Shown here in pieces: positions 27,948 through 38,430 of a stretch of DNA of 64,000 nucleotides; positions within the stretch are counted from its first letter, which is position 1, and each line of letters opens with the position of its first letter. The notes below the pieces were generated by a model, which saw only the letters and a list, made by a program, of their open reading frames with translations, was not told the origin of the DNA and did not search any database. The stretch is from assembly GCF_001562015.1 (NCBI RefSeq), contig NZ_LASA01000116.1, forward strand, positions 33,275 through 97,274, in the 5' to 3' direction. The translations under genes were made by a program, and so were the position numbers. Source of the DNA: Endozoicomonas arenosclerae. Its GTDB lineage: Bacteria; Pseudomonadota; Gammaproteobacteria; Pseudomonadales; Endozoicomonadaceae.

Positions 27948-30540
27948 CCTTAAAAAACTGATCAGCCTGCTGGGCAACGAGCTCAAACTGGGACTGGAAG
28001 AAGCGGCAGCCCTGTGCGTCAAAAAGAAACATCGATCCATAGAAATAGATCACTGGCTCATGCAACTTTTCAGGTCGCCCGGTGACTCTATGCAGACTCT
28101 CATCAGGACCTTCGGGATTTCAGCTGAGAACATTATCGAAGAGATTGAGAACCGCATGATGTCCCCGGGCAGTGCCGATGTGGATGCACCCAGTCTATCG
28201 GCCGAAACTGTTTCACTGATTCAGGATGCCTGGCTGACAGCCTCGGTGAATTTTGACGACGTCGTTATCATGCCTGCTCATCTGCTATTGGCCCTGATGG
28301 ATCGGGACAGTCTGGCTCTCAACAACACCCGTCTGGGTGAAGAGCTGCAGAAAATTTCTAAAGAAAGCCTGAAGTCCCTGGCTGCCAGTGAAGTGCCTGA
28401 GAGAACAGGCGAGAGATCGGCAAAGGCTGAAGCTGGCACAACAGCCCTGAACAAATACACCACCAGCATGACGGAGGAAGCTCGCAAGACACCCTCTGAG
28501 ATTGTTGGCAGAGATCAGGAAATACGACAAATACTTGATATTCTCTGCCGCAGGCGCCAGAACAACCCCATTCTGGTAGGTGATCCTGGTGTCGGAAAGA
28601 CGGCTGTTGTTGAAGGTTTTGCTCAACAGGTGGTTGAAGGCAGAGTACCCAAACAACTCAAGGGTATTGAGATCAGAAGCCTGGACCTGGGTCTGCTCCA
28701 GGCCGGTGCCAGCATCAAGGGGGAATTCGAGAGCCGTCTGAAAGATGTGATCACGGAAGTAAAACAGTCTCCTCACCCTGTCATAGTTTTCATTGACGAA
28801 GCACACACATTGATTGGGGCTGGAGGCACTGCCGGACAGAACGATGCAGCCAATCTACTGAAGCCAGCCCTGGCTCGGGGAGAGTTCCGCACAATCGCTG
28901 CCACTACCTGGGCCGAGTACAAGAAGTTTTTTGAAAAAGACGCTGCTCTGACCCGAAGATTTCAGCCCGTCAAAGTTCCGGAACCCGATGAACAAACCGC
29001 CACCCAAATGACGCGTCAAGTGGCCCGAGTACTTGAACAACACCATGGTGTGAGGGTGCATGACGAGGCTGTGTCCGATGCAGTGAAACTGTCTGTCCGT
29101 TACCTTCCTGAACGTCAGCTGCCTGATAAATCGATCAGCCTGCTGGACACTGCCTGCTCCCGTGTCAGCCTTTCCCAGAACACAACACCTGCAAAACTGC
29201 AAAAGCTGCAGGAACAGCAGCAGTTTATTCATTCTGAACTCACCGAGTTGAAAAGAGATCAGACGCTGGGCGCCGACCTGTCTGAAAGAATTGCTGAACT
29301 TGAACAGGCGCTGCAGTCCAATCAACAGATTTCAGAACAGCTTGAACAGCGCTGGCTTAAGGAAAAAGAACTGGCCTGCAAACTCTTTGAAATGGAACGT
29401 ACTCTTGATCAGAGCAACGAATCAGAGACAACTGATAATCCAGTGCCGGCAACTACAGAGGAACTGAGGGAGCTTGCCAACGCTCTGAGAGAAATTCAGG
29501 GCGAAGACCCCATGGTGCTGGCAAGAGTGGATGCCGGTTGTGTCGCTACCGTGATAGCCGACTGGACCGGAATTCCTGCGGGCAAAGTATTAAAAGACGA
29601 CATACAACGTTTACTGGATCTTGAAAGCAGTCTGCACGAAAGAGTGATTGGCCAGGATCGAGCCATAACAGCCATCAGCGAGAGCATTCGTACAGGCCGT
29701 GCAGGACTGTCTGATCCCAGACGTCCCATTGGCGTCTTTCTGATGTGTGGACCTTCCGGAGTTGGCAAAACAGAAACCGCGCTGGCTATAGCGGATCAAC
29801 TCTACGGAGGAGAACACAATCTGACCGTGATCAACATGACTGAGTTCAAGGAAGAGCACAAGGTATCCATGCTGTTAGGTGCCCCGGCAGGCTATGTAGG
29901 TTATGGCGAAGGCGGTGTGCTCACAGAAGCCATTCGCAGAATCCCCTTTTCAGTCTTACTGCTGGATGAAATGGAGAAAGCCCATCCCGGCGTTCACGAT
30001 ATTTTCTATCAGGTTTTTGACAAGGGAATGATCACCGACAGCGAAGGCAGGGAGATCGACTTTCGCAACACCATCATCATCATGACCACCAATGCCGCTG
30101 ACAGCGTAATGTGTGACCTGGCTACCCATCAGGATCTGAACAGCCAGCCAGCAGAATCTTTCATGCCCCAGGTACAGAATGAACTACTGCATTTCTTCAA
30201 GCCTGCTTTTCTGGGTCGGGTCAACGTAGTGCCCTATTTCCCACTGAATGATCAGGACTTGGAAAAAATCTGTCGTCTTTCCCTGAAAAGGATTGGCAAA
30301 AACCTGAGGGAACAATACGGAGCTACACTGTCTGTGGATGATGAGGTTGTTCAACAACTGGTGGCCTGGAATGTGACGCCGGAATCCGGAGCCCGGGCCA
30401 TTGAACAACAAATCACAAGAAAGCTTCTGCCCAGCCTGGCTTCTGAGTGTCTGTCCTTAATGGCAGTAAATGAAAAAATCCACTCAGTTCGAATCAGTCT
30501 GGATGGTCAGACCATCCGATACTTCCTGAACGAGTCCTGA
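27934..30540 (+). CDS. clpV: T6SS sheath-recycling AAA+ ATPase ClpV (TssH)
   Basis: ClpV disassembles contracted sheaths. The 868-residue protein has a ClpV-type N-domain ([25 protein letters not shown]), first AAA module with Walker [10 protein letters not shown] and Walker [17 protein letters not shown], a coiled middle domain, and a second module with [25 protein letters not shown] and [13 protein letters not shown]. The ATG at 27934 was taken because AGAGG precedes it by 9 nt and the N-domain begins here. Confidence 0.97.
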   Translation: MKQLDLKKLISLLGNELKLGLEEAAALCVKKKHRSIEIDHWLMQLFRSPGDSMQTLIRTFGISAENIIEEIENRMMSPGSADVDAPSLSAETVSLIQDAWLTASVNFDDVVIMPAHLLLALMDRDSLALNNTRLGEELQKISKESLKSLAASEVPERTGERSAKAEAGTTALNKYTTSMTEEARKTPSEIVGRDQEIRQILDILCRRRQNNPILVGDPGVGKTAVVEGFAQQVVEGRVPKQLKGIEIRSLDLGLLQAGASIKGEFESRLKDVITEVKQSPHPVIVFIDEAHTLIGAGGTAGQNDAANLLKPALARGEFRTIAATTWAEYKKFFEKDAALTRRFQPVKVPEPDEQTATQMTRQVARVLEQHHGVRVHDEAVSDAVKLSVRYLPERQLPDKSISLLDTACSRVSLSQNTTPAKLQKLQEQQQFIHSELTELKRDQTLGADLSERIAELEQALQSNQQISEQLEQRWLKEKELACKLFEMERTLDQSNESETTDNPVPATTEELRELANALREIQGEDPMVLARVDAGCVATVIADWTGIPAGKVLKDDIQRLLDLESSLHERVIGQDRAITAISESIRTGRAGLSDPRRPIGVFLMCGPSGVGKTETALAIADQLYGGEHNLTVINMTEFKEEHKVSMLLGAPAGYVGYGEGGVLTEAIRRIPFSVLLLDEMEKAHPGVHDIFYQVFDKGMITDSEGREIDFRNTIIIMTTNAADSVMCDLATHQDLNSQPAESFMPQVQNELLHFFKPAFLGRVNVVPYFPLNDQDLEKICRLSLKRIGKNLREQYGATLSVDDEVVQQLVAWNVTPESGARAIEQQITRKLLPSLASECLSLMAVNEKIHSVRISLDGQTIRYFLNES

Positions 30541-30544
30541 TGCT

Positions 30545-32611
30545 ATGAGGTTTTCTGAAGCGCTAAATCTTGGTCCCAATCGAACTCTACTGAGCATTAA
30601 TGACTCAGAGTATGAGCAATTGATCGACCGATGGACCCGGGAGATGGGGGCCAGCAAACTGTTTGGTTACCGCAAGTCAACACGAGTGGAGCACTGGCAG
30701 GAAGCGGTAGATACAGCTTATACCTGCCTCGAGAAAGAGCTTCAGAGCAGTGATCCGAAAAAAATCATGTCTCACCCCAAGTGGACTCTGCTCATCGGTT
30801 GTGGAAAACGAAACTTCCCTGAACACATTGCTATTTTTCAACCCTCCCCTACTGAGCAGACCCGGGTGAAACGCATGGTCAGAAACACCCTGGTAACACG
30901 GGTGGTATCCAACAAGATTGATCTGCTCGACATCATCAAGAAAGACAAGGACGGTTCCGTGGTCACTATTGGTGATCTGGCCGTATCACGACTCCGCTAC
31001 GAACTGCTGGCTGCCAGTGCCGACCGAGCTGTCGACTCTTATATGAAAGAGTCGGATACCGACTGGAGCACCTGGTTTGAATGGCAGGAAAGCAAAGCGG
31101 ACTGGTATGAAGCTGGTGCGAACTCTGAAGCAGAGACCAGCCGGAAACTCACAGGTTTCAAAGACGGTATTCGAAAAGCCAGCGCCGAGGCCAGCGCTTC
31201 TTATAGTGGTTCCGCTGCTGCAGGATTGAAGCTGGACAAGGAATACGAAAAAGGCGGACTTAAACAAACACTCAAAGGAAACCTTGAAGCGTCTGCCAGC
31301 CTGAATGCCAACGCCAATGCTGCAGCCAGAATGTCAGAACTGGCTGCCAGCGCGGAAGCGGGCCTGGAATCCGACGCCCATCTCCGGGCTGACATTGACT
31401 ACGAGCTGACCTATTCCTGCAAGGTCAAGGGAGAACACTTGCGGCGTATTCTTGGCCCCAAGTTTGACCTTATCAAGGTTCATGCCGCCGGACAGGCAAC
31501 AGCAGATGCAACAGCCAGCGGCACTGCCAAAGCTTCGGCAAGGTTGTTCAGTGATAAAAGTGAGGTTGGAGCGGAAAAAGATCTGCAGGATTCATCAGCC
31601 AAAGCAGAAGTGTCCAAAGGGGAAGCCCTGATCCGGGGCGTGAAAGTGGATCTGGAAGGAGAAGCCACTCTGGCCGTAAAAATGAGCGGCAATGCCAGTA
31701 TAAACGTTGGGCAGGCTGCTGAGATCGAACTCAGTGGTGACCTCTTCGCAGGAGCCAAAGGCAGTGGCAACATGAATTTCTTTATCAATGGCCGTGGTGT
31801 GGGCATGGATCTTGGCGCGGAGTTTTTTGCAGGCTTTGAGGTATCCAGCGAGCAAACGCTTCGATTGATTCACCCAAGTCGGCGGGTGAACATTTTCTCA
31901 ATGACCGCCAAAGAATCGTTTCAGGCGGGCTTTGGTGCTGCTGCCAAGCTGGCGGCCAAGGCCACAGTGGATGAAGTCAGCTTCGATACCAAAGCTTCAG
32001 CCGCCATGGCCATAGGCTCCAGCATCAGTGCCAGCGGAATTGTATCGCCAAGGGGTATAGCTCTGGTGGGTTACGATGCGCTGGCAGTACCTGCTATTCA
32101 CGCACTCTCCTATGAAATGCAGAAACATTACCCCAGCACTTATCTGACGCAGCGTTTTGTTTCCTTCAGCCCATACCTGAATCGTCAAGCCTCCAAGTCC
32201 GAACTTAACCAGGTGTATATGGACTGCAGAACCCGGATGGTCAGCCTGCTGGCCACCCTTGATAACGAAGCCGACTCTGTTCAGAAAAGAGCTGCCAGAA
32301 CACCGGGCTTCAACGGTTATGGTGATGTCATGTCTGTGGATGAGATTAACAAGGTTGAGGGTTTTGCAGGCAACTCCCACAGCAAATACTTTGAGTACGC
32401 CACCGAAGAAATCAAGCTCTCATCCGGCCAGGTATTGCAATCAGTTACCAAGCAGGGAGATCGGCTTGAACAGGTAGTATCAGACGACAAAGCAGCTTTG
32501 TTAAAAGCAGCCAAAGAGTATGCAGGTCAGAAAAAGATCATGAAGAGCGGAGAATGCATTGCGTTTGAAGTGATCAAGAAAGATTACAAGTCGGGACAGA
32601 TAAACTATTAA
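30545..32611 (+). CDS. Unknown Ala/Ser/Gly-rich T6SS-linked protein (candidate effector or cargo)
   Basis: The function is unknown. The 688-residue protein starts 4 bp after clpV. Residues ~1-200 look like a mixed globular domain (KWTLLIGCGKRNFPEHIAIF; ESDTDWSTWFEWQESKADWYEAG). Residues ~210-510 are Ala/Ser/Gly-rich with alternating small and charged residues (ASASYSGSAAAGLKL, LEASASLNANANAAARM, GQATADATASGTAKASARL, EGEATLAVKMSGNASINVG), suggesting repeated amphipathic strands or helices. The last ~150 residues are globular again. No signal peptide or clear membrane helix is seen. Its place between clpV and vgrG, where cargo genes often lie, suggests an effector or a structural accessory. Confidence 0.7.
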   Translation: MRFSEALNLGPNRTLLSINDSEYEQLIDRWTREMGASKLFGYRKSTRVEHWQEAVDTAYTCLEKELQSSDPKKIMSHPKWTLLIGCGKRNFPEHIAIFQPSPTEQTRVKRMVRNTLVTRVVSNKIDLLDIIKKDKDGSVVTIGDLAVSRLRYELLAASADRAVDSYMKESDTDWSTWFEWQESKADWYEAGANSEAETSRKLTGFKDGIRKASAEASASYSGSAAAGLKLDKEYEKGGLKQTLKGNLEASASLNANANAAARMSELAASAEAGLESDAHLRADIDYELTYSCKVKGEHLRRILGPKFDLIKVHAAGQATADATASGTAKASARLFSDKSEVGAEKDLQDSSAKAEVSKGEALIRGVKVDLEGEATLAVKMSGNASINVGQAAEIELSGDLFAGAKGSGNMNFFINGRGVGMDLGAEFFAGFEVSSEQTLRLIHPSRRVNIFSMTAKESFQAGFGAAAKLAAKATVDEVSFDTKASAAMAIGSSISASGIVSPRGIALVGYDALAVPAIHALSYEMQKHYPSTYLTQRFVSFSPYLNRQASKSELNQVYMDCRTRMVSLLATLDNEADSVQKRAARTPGFNGYGDVMSVDEINKVEGFAGNSHSKYFEYATEEIKLSSGQVLQSVTKQGDRLEQVVSDDKAALLKAAKEYAGQKKIMKSGECIAFEVIKKDYKSGQINY

Positions 32612-32637
32612 CGAGTCCAAAGGAGGCTTTCTGACTC

Positions 32638-33216
32638 ATGCTGATTGACAAGCTCGACCTGAAAAAGATACCTCAACCGAAAGCTACGGATATTCTCTGT
32701 CGCTATCAGCAGAGCAGTAGCTTTAAACAACAGGTCGACAGAAACAGTTCACCCGTTGAACTGGCCAATCAGCTATACGACAACAGTCAGTGGCAGGACC
32801 TGATCGTCTTTCTCTGCCACGCTCTCCCTTCCATAGAGTGTATCTGGTGGGGATATCAGTCGGTTTTATCTTTGGACATGCCTGTACAGGACATCCAGAA
32901 AAACGCAAAGAATGTGGTTGCTCAATGGCTGAAAAAACCTGAAGAAACTCATCGACGTATGGCGGAAGTGGCTGCTTCCCAGGCGGGGCTCGACAACCCA
33001 TGGGGCTGGCTGGCTCAAGCCGTTTTCTGGAGTGGCGGCAGTATCACACCGGTCAATGGCCCGGAGTGTCCTGCCCCGGCCTTTCTCTATAGCCATGCGG
33101 TAGCTGGAGCCCTGGGGTTAGCAGCCGTTCTACCCGATGGTAAAGAGCAGGAAGCGCGATATGAAAAATTTATCAGAGACGGAATCAGGATTGCCGACGG
33201 ACTTTCAATCGTTTAA
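32638..33216 (+). CDS. Small T6SS-linked protein upstream of vgrG
   Basis: This 192-residue soluble protein has a strong ribosome binding site (AAGGAGG, 11 nt before the ATG). It contains FLCHALPSIECIWWGYQSVL, AEVAASQAGLDNPWGWLAQAVFWSGGSI and AFLYSHAVAGALGLAA. Trp-rich helical proteins of this kind, I believe the DUF6931 type, occur beside vgrG and PAAR genes. It may be an adaptor that loads cargo onto VgrG, or the immunity protein for a neighbour. The family name is from memory and not checked. Confidence 0.65.
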   Translation: MLIDKLDLKKIPQPKATDILCRYQQSSSFKQQVDRNSSPVELANQLYDNSQWQDLIVFLCHALPSIECIWWGYQSVLSLDMPVQDIQKNAKNVVAQWLKKPEETHRRMAEVAASQAGLDNPWGWLAQAVFWSGGSITPVNGPECPAPAFLYSHAVAGALGLAAVLPDGKEQEARYEKFIRDGIRIADGLSIV

Positions 33217-33266
33217 ACCGCCATGAGCCAATAGTTGCCATGCACTAAGCAAAAGAGATGATGCCA

Positions 33267-35399
33267 ATGGATCGCCCCCTCATAGCCTCACTGGAAAATG
33301 GCGATGAACTGATTGTTTCACAACTGACAAGTTATGAACGGCTGGATGATTTTTTTGAGCACAAAGCCGTAGTGCTGGCCAGCGATCTTGATGAGAAAGA
33401 CTTTCTGGGTAAAACCATCAGCTTCTGCTATCAACCTGAAGAAGGCTCTTCACATGTCAAGGAACGCTATTTTCATGGTTACTGCACACAACTTCAGGCG
33501 CAGGGAGAAATGCGTACCCATGACGCTCTCTCTTTTGAAGTGACCGCTTCACCATGGACCTGGTTTCTGGATCAAAGAATTAACTGTCGTATTTTTCAGC
33601 AACTCACTGCCACTGAGATTATTCAGTCCATTTGCAAAGAGCATGGTTTTCATCCCCAGCTTAAAATCAATGTTACCGCCCCCCGGAAAAGGGAATATTC
33701 CGTTCAGTTCAACGAAAGTGACTGGGCTTATATTCGAAGGCTTCTGGCCAGTGAAGGGTGGTTTTTCTATTTTGACCAACAGAGCTCTCAGCATAATCTG
33801 GTGATCAGTGACTCCAATCGGGCTTTCAATGAATGTGGGGAAAATAACGCAGAATTTTTTGTCGACAGCCAAAACCTCAATGACGCCATTACCGAATGGG
33901 TTCATCAGTATCAGATGTTGTCAGGCTCCTGTGCAACAGCGGACTATAACGTGGACCTTGCAGAACCGGTCATAGCCGATATCTCCCAGAGTCCTGAGTC
34001 GATACCTCATCGCAAAGTCCTTCAGCAATTTACCTGGCCCGGAGGTTTTAAAGAGAAAAGTCAGGGTAAGCAGGTGACCGACAGGGCTATCAAAAGCATC
34101 GACGCAGGATATAGTTTCGTAAAAGGAAAAAGTTGTCTTTTCAAGTTTGCTGCCGGCACGCAATTCCAGCTGGTTCATCACCCCAATGCTGCAGAGCAGC
34201 AAAAGTATTACCTTCAGGAAGTGAAACACACTCTGGTCAGCAATGAAGACGGTCGCTCTATGGAGTACAAAAACTGCTTCTGCTGCATTCCCCTCAGCTT
34301 TGAATGGAAGCCCGCTGATCCATTGCCAAAACCCATAATGCCGGGACTGCAAAGTGCTACCGTGACCGGGCCTGACAACGAAGAGATCTATCTGGATCAA
34401 TACCATCGCATCAAGCTGCAGTTTCACTGGGACCGTTATGGCCAGAGTAACCAGAACAGTTCCTGCTGGGTTCGCGTGGCTCAGGCGGCTAATGGCGATG
34501 GCTTTGGCTGCCAGTTCACACCCAGAATTGGCGACGAAGTTCTGGTCAGTTTTCTGGATAACGACCCCGATCAGCCTCTGGTAGTAGGTACTGTCTATAA
34601 CGGCAAACATGCCCAGCCTTATACGACACCGTCACAACAGGGCATCAAACTGAAGTCAACGCCTAAAGCCGGAGTCGAGAACTACAATGAGCTTCGATTC
34701 GAATGTAAGAAAGATGAAGAGCTCATTAATCTGCAAGCTGAAAAGGACATGGAAACACTGGTCAAAAATGACTGCAGCGAAACCATCAAGGGCAACTTCA
34801 AATCACTGACAGAAAAAAATTCCAGCCGACAAGTGAAAGAGGATGATGCCCACAAGGTAGAAGGTCTCCAAACCACTGAAGTCACGAAAGATATTCGACT
34901 GAAGACAGATGCAAACTATCAGGTGACCACAGCCAGTGACTATACCCAGAAAACCGATGGTAACTACAGCCTGACGGTGAGCGGTAGCACGGCAACAAAA
35001 AGCACAGGCGACCTCAGCATTGACTCCAATGCCAACATTGCTGAGAAAGCAGCCAACACACTGTCTATGGATGCCACTTCAATTCATGGTACCGGAAAAA
35101 GTTCTATTGAGCTGAGCGTGGGTGGCAGCAAAATCTCTATATCCAACACTGCAATAGAAATTACCTGTGCCGCCAGCAGTATCAAACTGTCGCCCACTGG
35201 CATTGAAATATCCGGCATGCAGGTGGTGGTGGATGGCAAAATCTCTTCTGAGGTTAAAGGCGGAGTATCCGCATCCCTCTCGGGCACAGCCAATGCCGAA
35301 GTGAAAGGCACCCTGGTATCCATCAACGGTAATGCCATGACCACTGTGAAAGCCGGTGCAATGGTTCAAATCACCGGGGCTCTGGCGAAAATCAATTAG
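33267..35399 (+). CDS. vgrG: T6SS spike protein VgrG (TssI)
   Basis: VgrG trimers form the spike on the Hcp tube. The 710-residue protein has the gp27-like part (RYFHGYCTQLQ, FEVTASPWTWFL, NCRIFQQLTATEIIQSIC, SDWAYIRRLLASEGWFFYF), then the gp5-like OB fold (GPDNEEIYLDQYHRIKLQFHWDRYG, SSCWVRVAQ, FTPRIGDEVLVSFLDNDPDQPLVVGTVYN) and a repetitive beta-helix tail. No extra C-terminal enzyme domain is present. The ATG at 33267 was chosen because AGAG lies 9 nt upstream; ATGs at 33258 and 33261 are alternatives. Confidence 0.95.
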   Translation: MDRPLIASLENGDELIVSQLTSYERLDDFFEHKAVVLASDLDEKDFLGKTISFCYQPEEGSSHVKERYFHGYCTQLQAQGEMRTHDALSFEVTASPWTWFLDQRINCRIFQQLTATEIIQSICKEHGFHPQLKINVTAPRKREYSVQFNESDWAYIRRLLASEGWFFYFDQQSSQHNLVISDSNRAFNECGENNAEFFVDSQNLNDAITEWVHQYQMLSGSCATADYNVDLAEPVIADISQSPESIPHRKVLQQFTWPGGFKEKSQGKQVTDRAIKSIDAGYSFVKGKSCLFKFAAGTQFQLVHHPNAAEQQKYYLQEVKHTLVSNEDGRSMEYKNCFCCIPLSFEWKPADPLPKPIMPGLQSATVTGPDNEEIYLDQYHRIKLQFHWDRYGQSNQNSSCWVRVAQAANGDGFGCQFTPRIGDEVLVSFLDNDPDQPLVVGTVYNGKHAQPYTTPSQQGIKLKSTPKAGVENYNELRFECKKDEELINLQAEKDMETLVKNDCSETIKGNFKSLTEKNSSRQVKEDDAHKVEGLQTTEVTKDIRLKTDANYQVTTASDYTQKTDGNYSLTVSGSTATKSTGDLSIDSNANIAEKAANTLSMDATSIHGTGKSSIELSVGGSKISISNTAIEITCAASSIKLSPTGIEISGMQVVVDGKISSEVKGGVSASLSGTANAEVKGTLVSINGNAMTTVKAGAMVQITGALAKIN

Positions 35400-35407
35400 C
35401 TGCAGCT

Positions 35408-38275
35408 ATGAAAAATGAACTCGAAACCTCTTTGGAAACCCTGCTGATTCTTATCCGCTGGTTATTGCGGTATCTGGACGGTCTTAAACCTTTACTGCAT
35501 CAGGATTCTGATTTTAATCAACAGTATGAGCGACTAACAGAATCCAGCAAAACCATTGAAGATTCTACTCTGCTGGCAATGCTGCAACATTATCAGGCAT
35601 CCCACCTGGCCATGCAGCAAAGTACAAGACTCCTCTCTGACAATATCAGAAGCCTTCTGGAGATCGCTCAGCAACTCCATCTGCAATACTCAGAAGCAGG
35701 CCAGACTCCTTCGACGGACTCCTTCCAGACCGCCAAAGCTTACCGCCTGAAAGAAAAGGAATCCTTCCAGCACCTTGTCATCGGCATGCAACGTTTACAG
35801 TCAGAGTCTGAACCCGATCTATTTGAAAAGCGCCGTATAGCAGCGAAAAACCTGCAGACCTTACTGCGAGAATGTCATACGTCTGGAAATGATCAGGAGT
35901 TGTATGAAGTCATTAGTAATCAGAAACCGTTCATTGATCTTCGAGACCCGACATTTTCCTCAATTCGTACCAGAAGTCAGGACCTGATTCAGACTTTTGG
36001 AGCCTTCACAAAAGCCGTTCCGGACTCGTTGAAGCCAGTGTCTGACATTAGCGACTCTGAACGTATTGCCAATCAGAGTATTGAATCCAGACTGCCATTA
36101 CTCCTCAACCAGCTAACCAGAACTGTCTCTGCCATATCGTCTCCCAGCCATTCAGGGCTGAATGACTCACTGACAGCCCTGTCAAACCCGCTGAGAGAAA
36201 TTACAAAGGAGACACAGTCCTCCTCAACTGTAAAAGCGTCAGAATCGAATAGCTTGCTGGAGAGCAAGCAACAAACACTGCAATCCTTCCGGGAATTGAC
36301 CCATCAAATTGACCAATACGCTTTGATACAGAGTGAGATCCCAATCGAGCTTAGCTTTACAGCCACCCAGTTTGTTCATTCATTTTCTGCAGCCAGTCCT
36401 CATTTAAGCCAGACATTTTTGGATAAAAACAATCAGGCCCTGATGCATCAGGCAATGATTCTGGAGCAAAATGCCAGCTCCGGGATCAAGCTGATAAAAC
36501 CACTGATCACAGAGCTTCTGGCCCACCTTGAACGACTGATCAAAGATCAAAAAACACAGCAGGACCCGAGTCTTGAAGCCAGTCTGGCCCCTGCTCATGG
36601 AGTACTGAAGCAACTCTCGTCGATGATTCAGGAATTGAATGTCCTACAGAGTTCTTCGGAGTGCACACAAGCCAAAAACCTGAGCCAACAAATCCTTCAA
36701 CAGGGTGAAGGTATAAAGGCACTGACCTCCAATTATGTAACAGGTCCACTCACTTCTTTTCAGAGAAAAAGCAACCTGCCTGATTCAAAGACAGAACTCG
36801 CTTTTGACTCCTCAGGTTCGTTACTTCACTCACCTCAACACCTCGAAGCGCTTCAGAATGACTTGATCAACAACGTCAGCTCTCTGGTCAGCAAGGACTA
36901 TCGAAGTCAGGTCAAGAGAATACTCACTACCCTGTCCGGGGTTAGTGGTCTGGTGGTCAATCATCTGGTCAGCCCACAGGAGACCAACCTGCAGCTGGAA
37001 AAGCGTCGGCAGGTTGCCACGGATCAACTTAAACAGCTGATCGATAAACCGGAATCCGCCCCCAAACGAACTTTTCTTAAGCAACTGTTCAGCCAGTCCG
37101 TAGATCTTGGTTTCCAGTTTATCGCGGATCAGGTAGACCCCGCGGGGAGCGACGAAGAACCGTCTCCAGGTCGCCAGCTGGTTGGTTCAGCCGGAAATCT
37201 GTTCAAGACAGTTGTTCATCACACCGCCAGTGACTTCATTGATCGGGTTAAGGAAAAATACCCGGAATCCAAACAGGTTTTCAACATCACCGCCAAAGGT
37301 GTTCAGGCTGCCGTGGATATGCTGAGTGACGAGGATGCTCAGGCCCTGATCAAAACCGGTAAACAACTGGTTGAAAACCTCGTTGATCCTGAAGCCCACA
37401 ACAAGATTGATGTTTCGAAAGCGCTCAGCCATGCAACCGGTTTAGGGCTCAAACTGGCGGATAAAGTCATCAACACCCAAACCTTTGAATCTCTGAACCA
37501 GAGCTTGGGAGTGTCCGACGCCATCAAGGGACTCCAGAACCTGCAAAAAGACGGCACCTTGGATTACGTCACTCGACGTTTACTCAGTCAGGGACCTATT
37601 GATACACCCAAAGCTCGGGCCGAAGTCATTAGAAAAACCATCAAGGAAGACCCAATGGTCAGTACCGGTGACAAGGACACTGGTGCACAACTCAAGCTGG
37701 AACCGAAGAAGCATTCAATCTCAGCCACTCTTAAAAACCTGAAGAACCTGGGGAAGAAAGTCACTACCACAGTGCTGGACAAAGTTTCAGAGCTTAACCC
37801 CTCAGTAGCTCCAAGATTGAACACGGTTAAACAGATTCTCAACTCCGTTGATCAAAGTGGCTTCATTGACTTTACCATTGATGCCCTGACCGGACAGAAA
37901 GCCACTGCTCAATCCTTTCAGGGAAGTGCGACACCCCCCTCTTTTCAACCCGCTACGCCAGACTTCCCAGCCGGCCCTGTTGGACTGCCTGCAGCAAGAG
38001 CTACAGACATGCACATTTGCTCAATGCAAAATCCACCTCCTGTCTCTGCGCCCCATGTAGGCGGCCCACTACTGCCATTACCTACCAACGTATTAATCGG
38101 CAATCTCCCCGCAGCAACCCTGGGGCAACCCTGCATCTGTGTGGGTCCCCCTGACTCTGTGATCATGGGCAGCTTCACCGTTCTGATCAATAACAAACCG
38201 GCTGTACGCATGGGAGACTCTACCGCTCACGGTGGCACTGTTATTTTTGGCTGGCCAACCGTTCTGATAGGCTGA
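35408..38275 (+). CDS. Large protein with C-terminal PAAR domain (candidate evolved spike-tip effector)
   Basis: The last ~90 of 955 residues form a PAAR domain: DMHICSM, LPLPTNVLIGNLPAATLGQPCICVGPPDSVIMGSFTVLINNKPAVRMGDSTAHGG, with the His/Cys/His set that binds metal at the tip of the VgrG spike. The preceding ~860 residues are mostly helical and polar, Gln/Ser/Leu-rich, without recognisable enzyme motif, signal peptide or clear membrane helices. Most PAAR effectors carry PAAR first and the toxin after it; here the order is reversed. The gene follows vgrG after 8 bp and ends the plus-strand arm. Confidence 0.85.
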   Translation: MKNELETSLETLLILIRWLLRYLDGLKPLLHQDSDFNQQYERLTESSKTIEDSTLLAMLQHYQASHLAMQQSTRLLSDNIRSLLEIAQQLHLQYSEAGQTPSTDSFQTAKAYRLKEKESFQHLVIGMQRLQSESEPDLFEKRRIAAKNLQTLLRECHTSGNDQELYEVISNQKPFIDLRDPTFSSIRTRSQDLIQTFGAFTKAVPDSLKPVSDISDSERIANQSIESRLPLLLNQLTRTVSAISSPSHSGLNDSLTALSNPLREITKETQSSSTVKASESNSLLESKQQTLQSFRELTHQIDQYALIQSEIPIELSFTATQFVHSFSAASPHLSQTFLDKNNQALMHQAMILEQNASSGIKLIKPLITELLAHLERLIKDQKTQQDPSLEASLAPAHGVLKQLSSMIQELNVLQSSSECTQAKNLSQQILQQGEGIKALTSNYVTGPLTSFQRKSNLPDSKTELAFDSSGSLLHSPQHLEALQNDLINNVSSLVSKDYRSQVKRILTTLSGVSGLVVNHLVSPQETNLQLEKRRQVATDQLKQLIDKPESAPKRTFLKQLFSQSVDLGFQFIADQVDPAGSDEEPSPGRQLVGSAGNLFKTVVHHTASDFIDRVKEKYPESKQVFNITAKGVQAAVDMLSDEDAQALIKTGKQLVENLVDPEAHNKIDVSKALSHATGLGLKLADKVINTQTFESLNQSLGVSDAIKGLQNLQKDGTLDYVTRRLLSQGPIDTPKARAEVIRKTIKEDPMVSTGDKDTGAQLKLEPKKHSISATLKNLKNLGKKVTTTVLDKVSELNPSVAPRLNTVKQILNSVDQSGFIDFTIDALTGQKATAQSFQGSATPPSFQPATPDFPAGPVGLPAARATDMHICSMQNPPPVSAPHVGGPLLPLPTNVLIGNLPAATLGQPCICVGPPDSVIMGSFTVLINNKPAVRMGDSTAHGGTVIFGWPTVLIG

Positions 38276-38312
38276 AGAGTTGCCTCGAAATAGCTTCCCA
38301 ATTTATGCAGAG

Positions 38313-38382
38313 ATTCCGTTCACCCTGAGCTTGTCGAAGGGTCGTGATATTGGGCTTCGACAGGCTCAGCCCGAAAGGGTTT
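38313..38382. repeat. REP-like palindrome, copy B
   Basis: Arms ATTCCGTTCACCCTGAGC... (38313-38339) and CTTCGACAGGCTCAGCCC... (38355-38381) pair imperfectly around a loop. The reverse complement closely matches copy A at 19070-19130. It lies in the 155-bp space between the two converging T6SS arms and may also act as a bidirectional terminator. Confidence 0.75.
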
Positions 38383-38430
38383 TGAGAGTGGGCCAGCAAA
38401 GAAGTAAATTTTCAGACAAGCCCTAACAGT

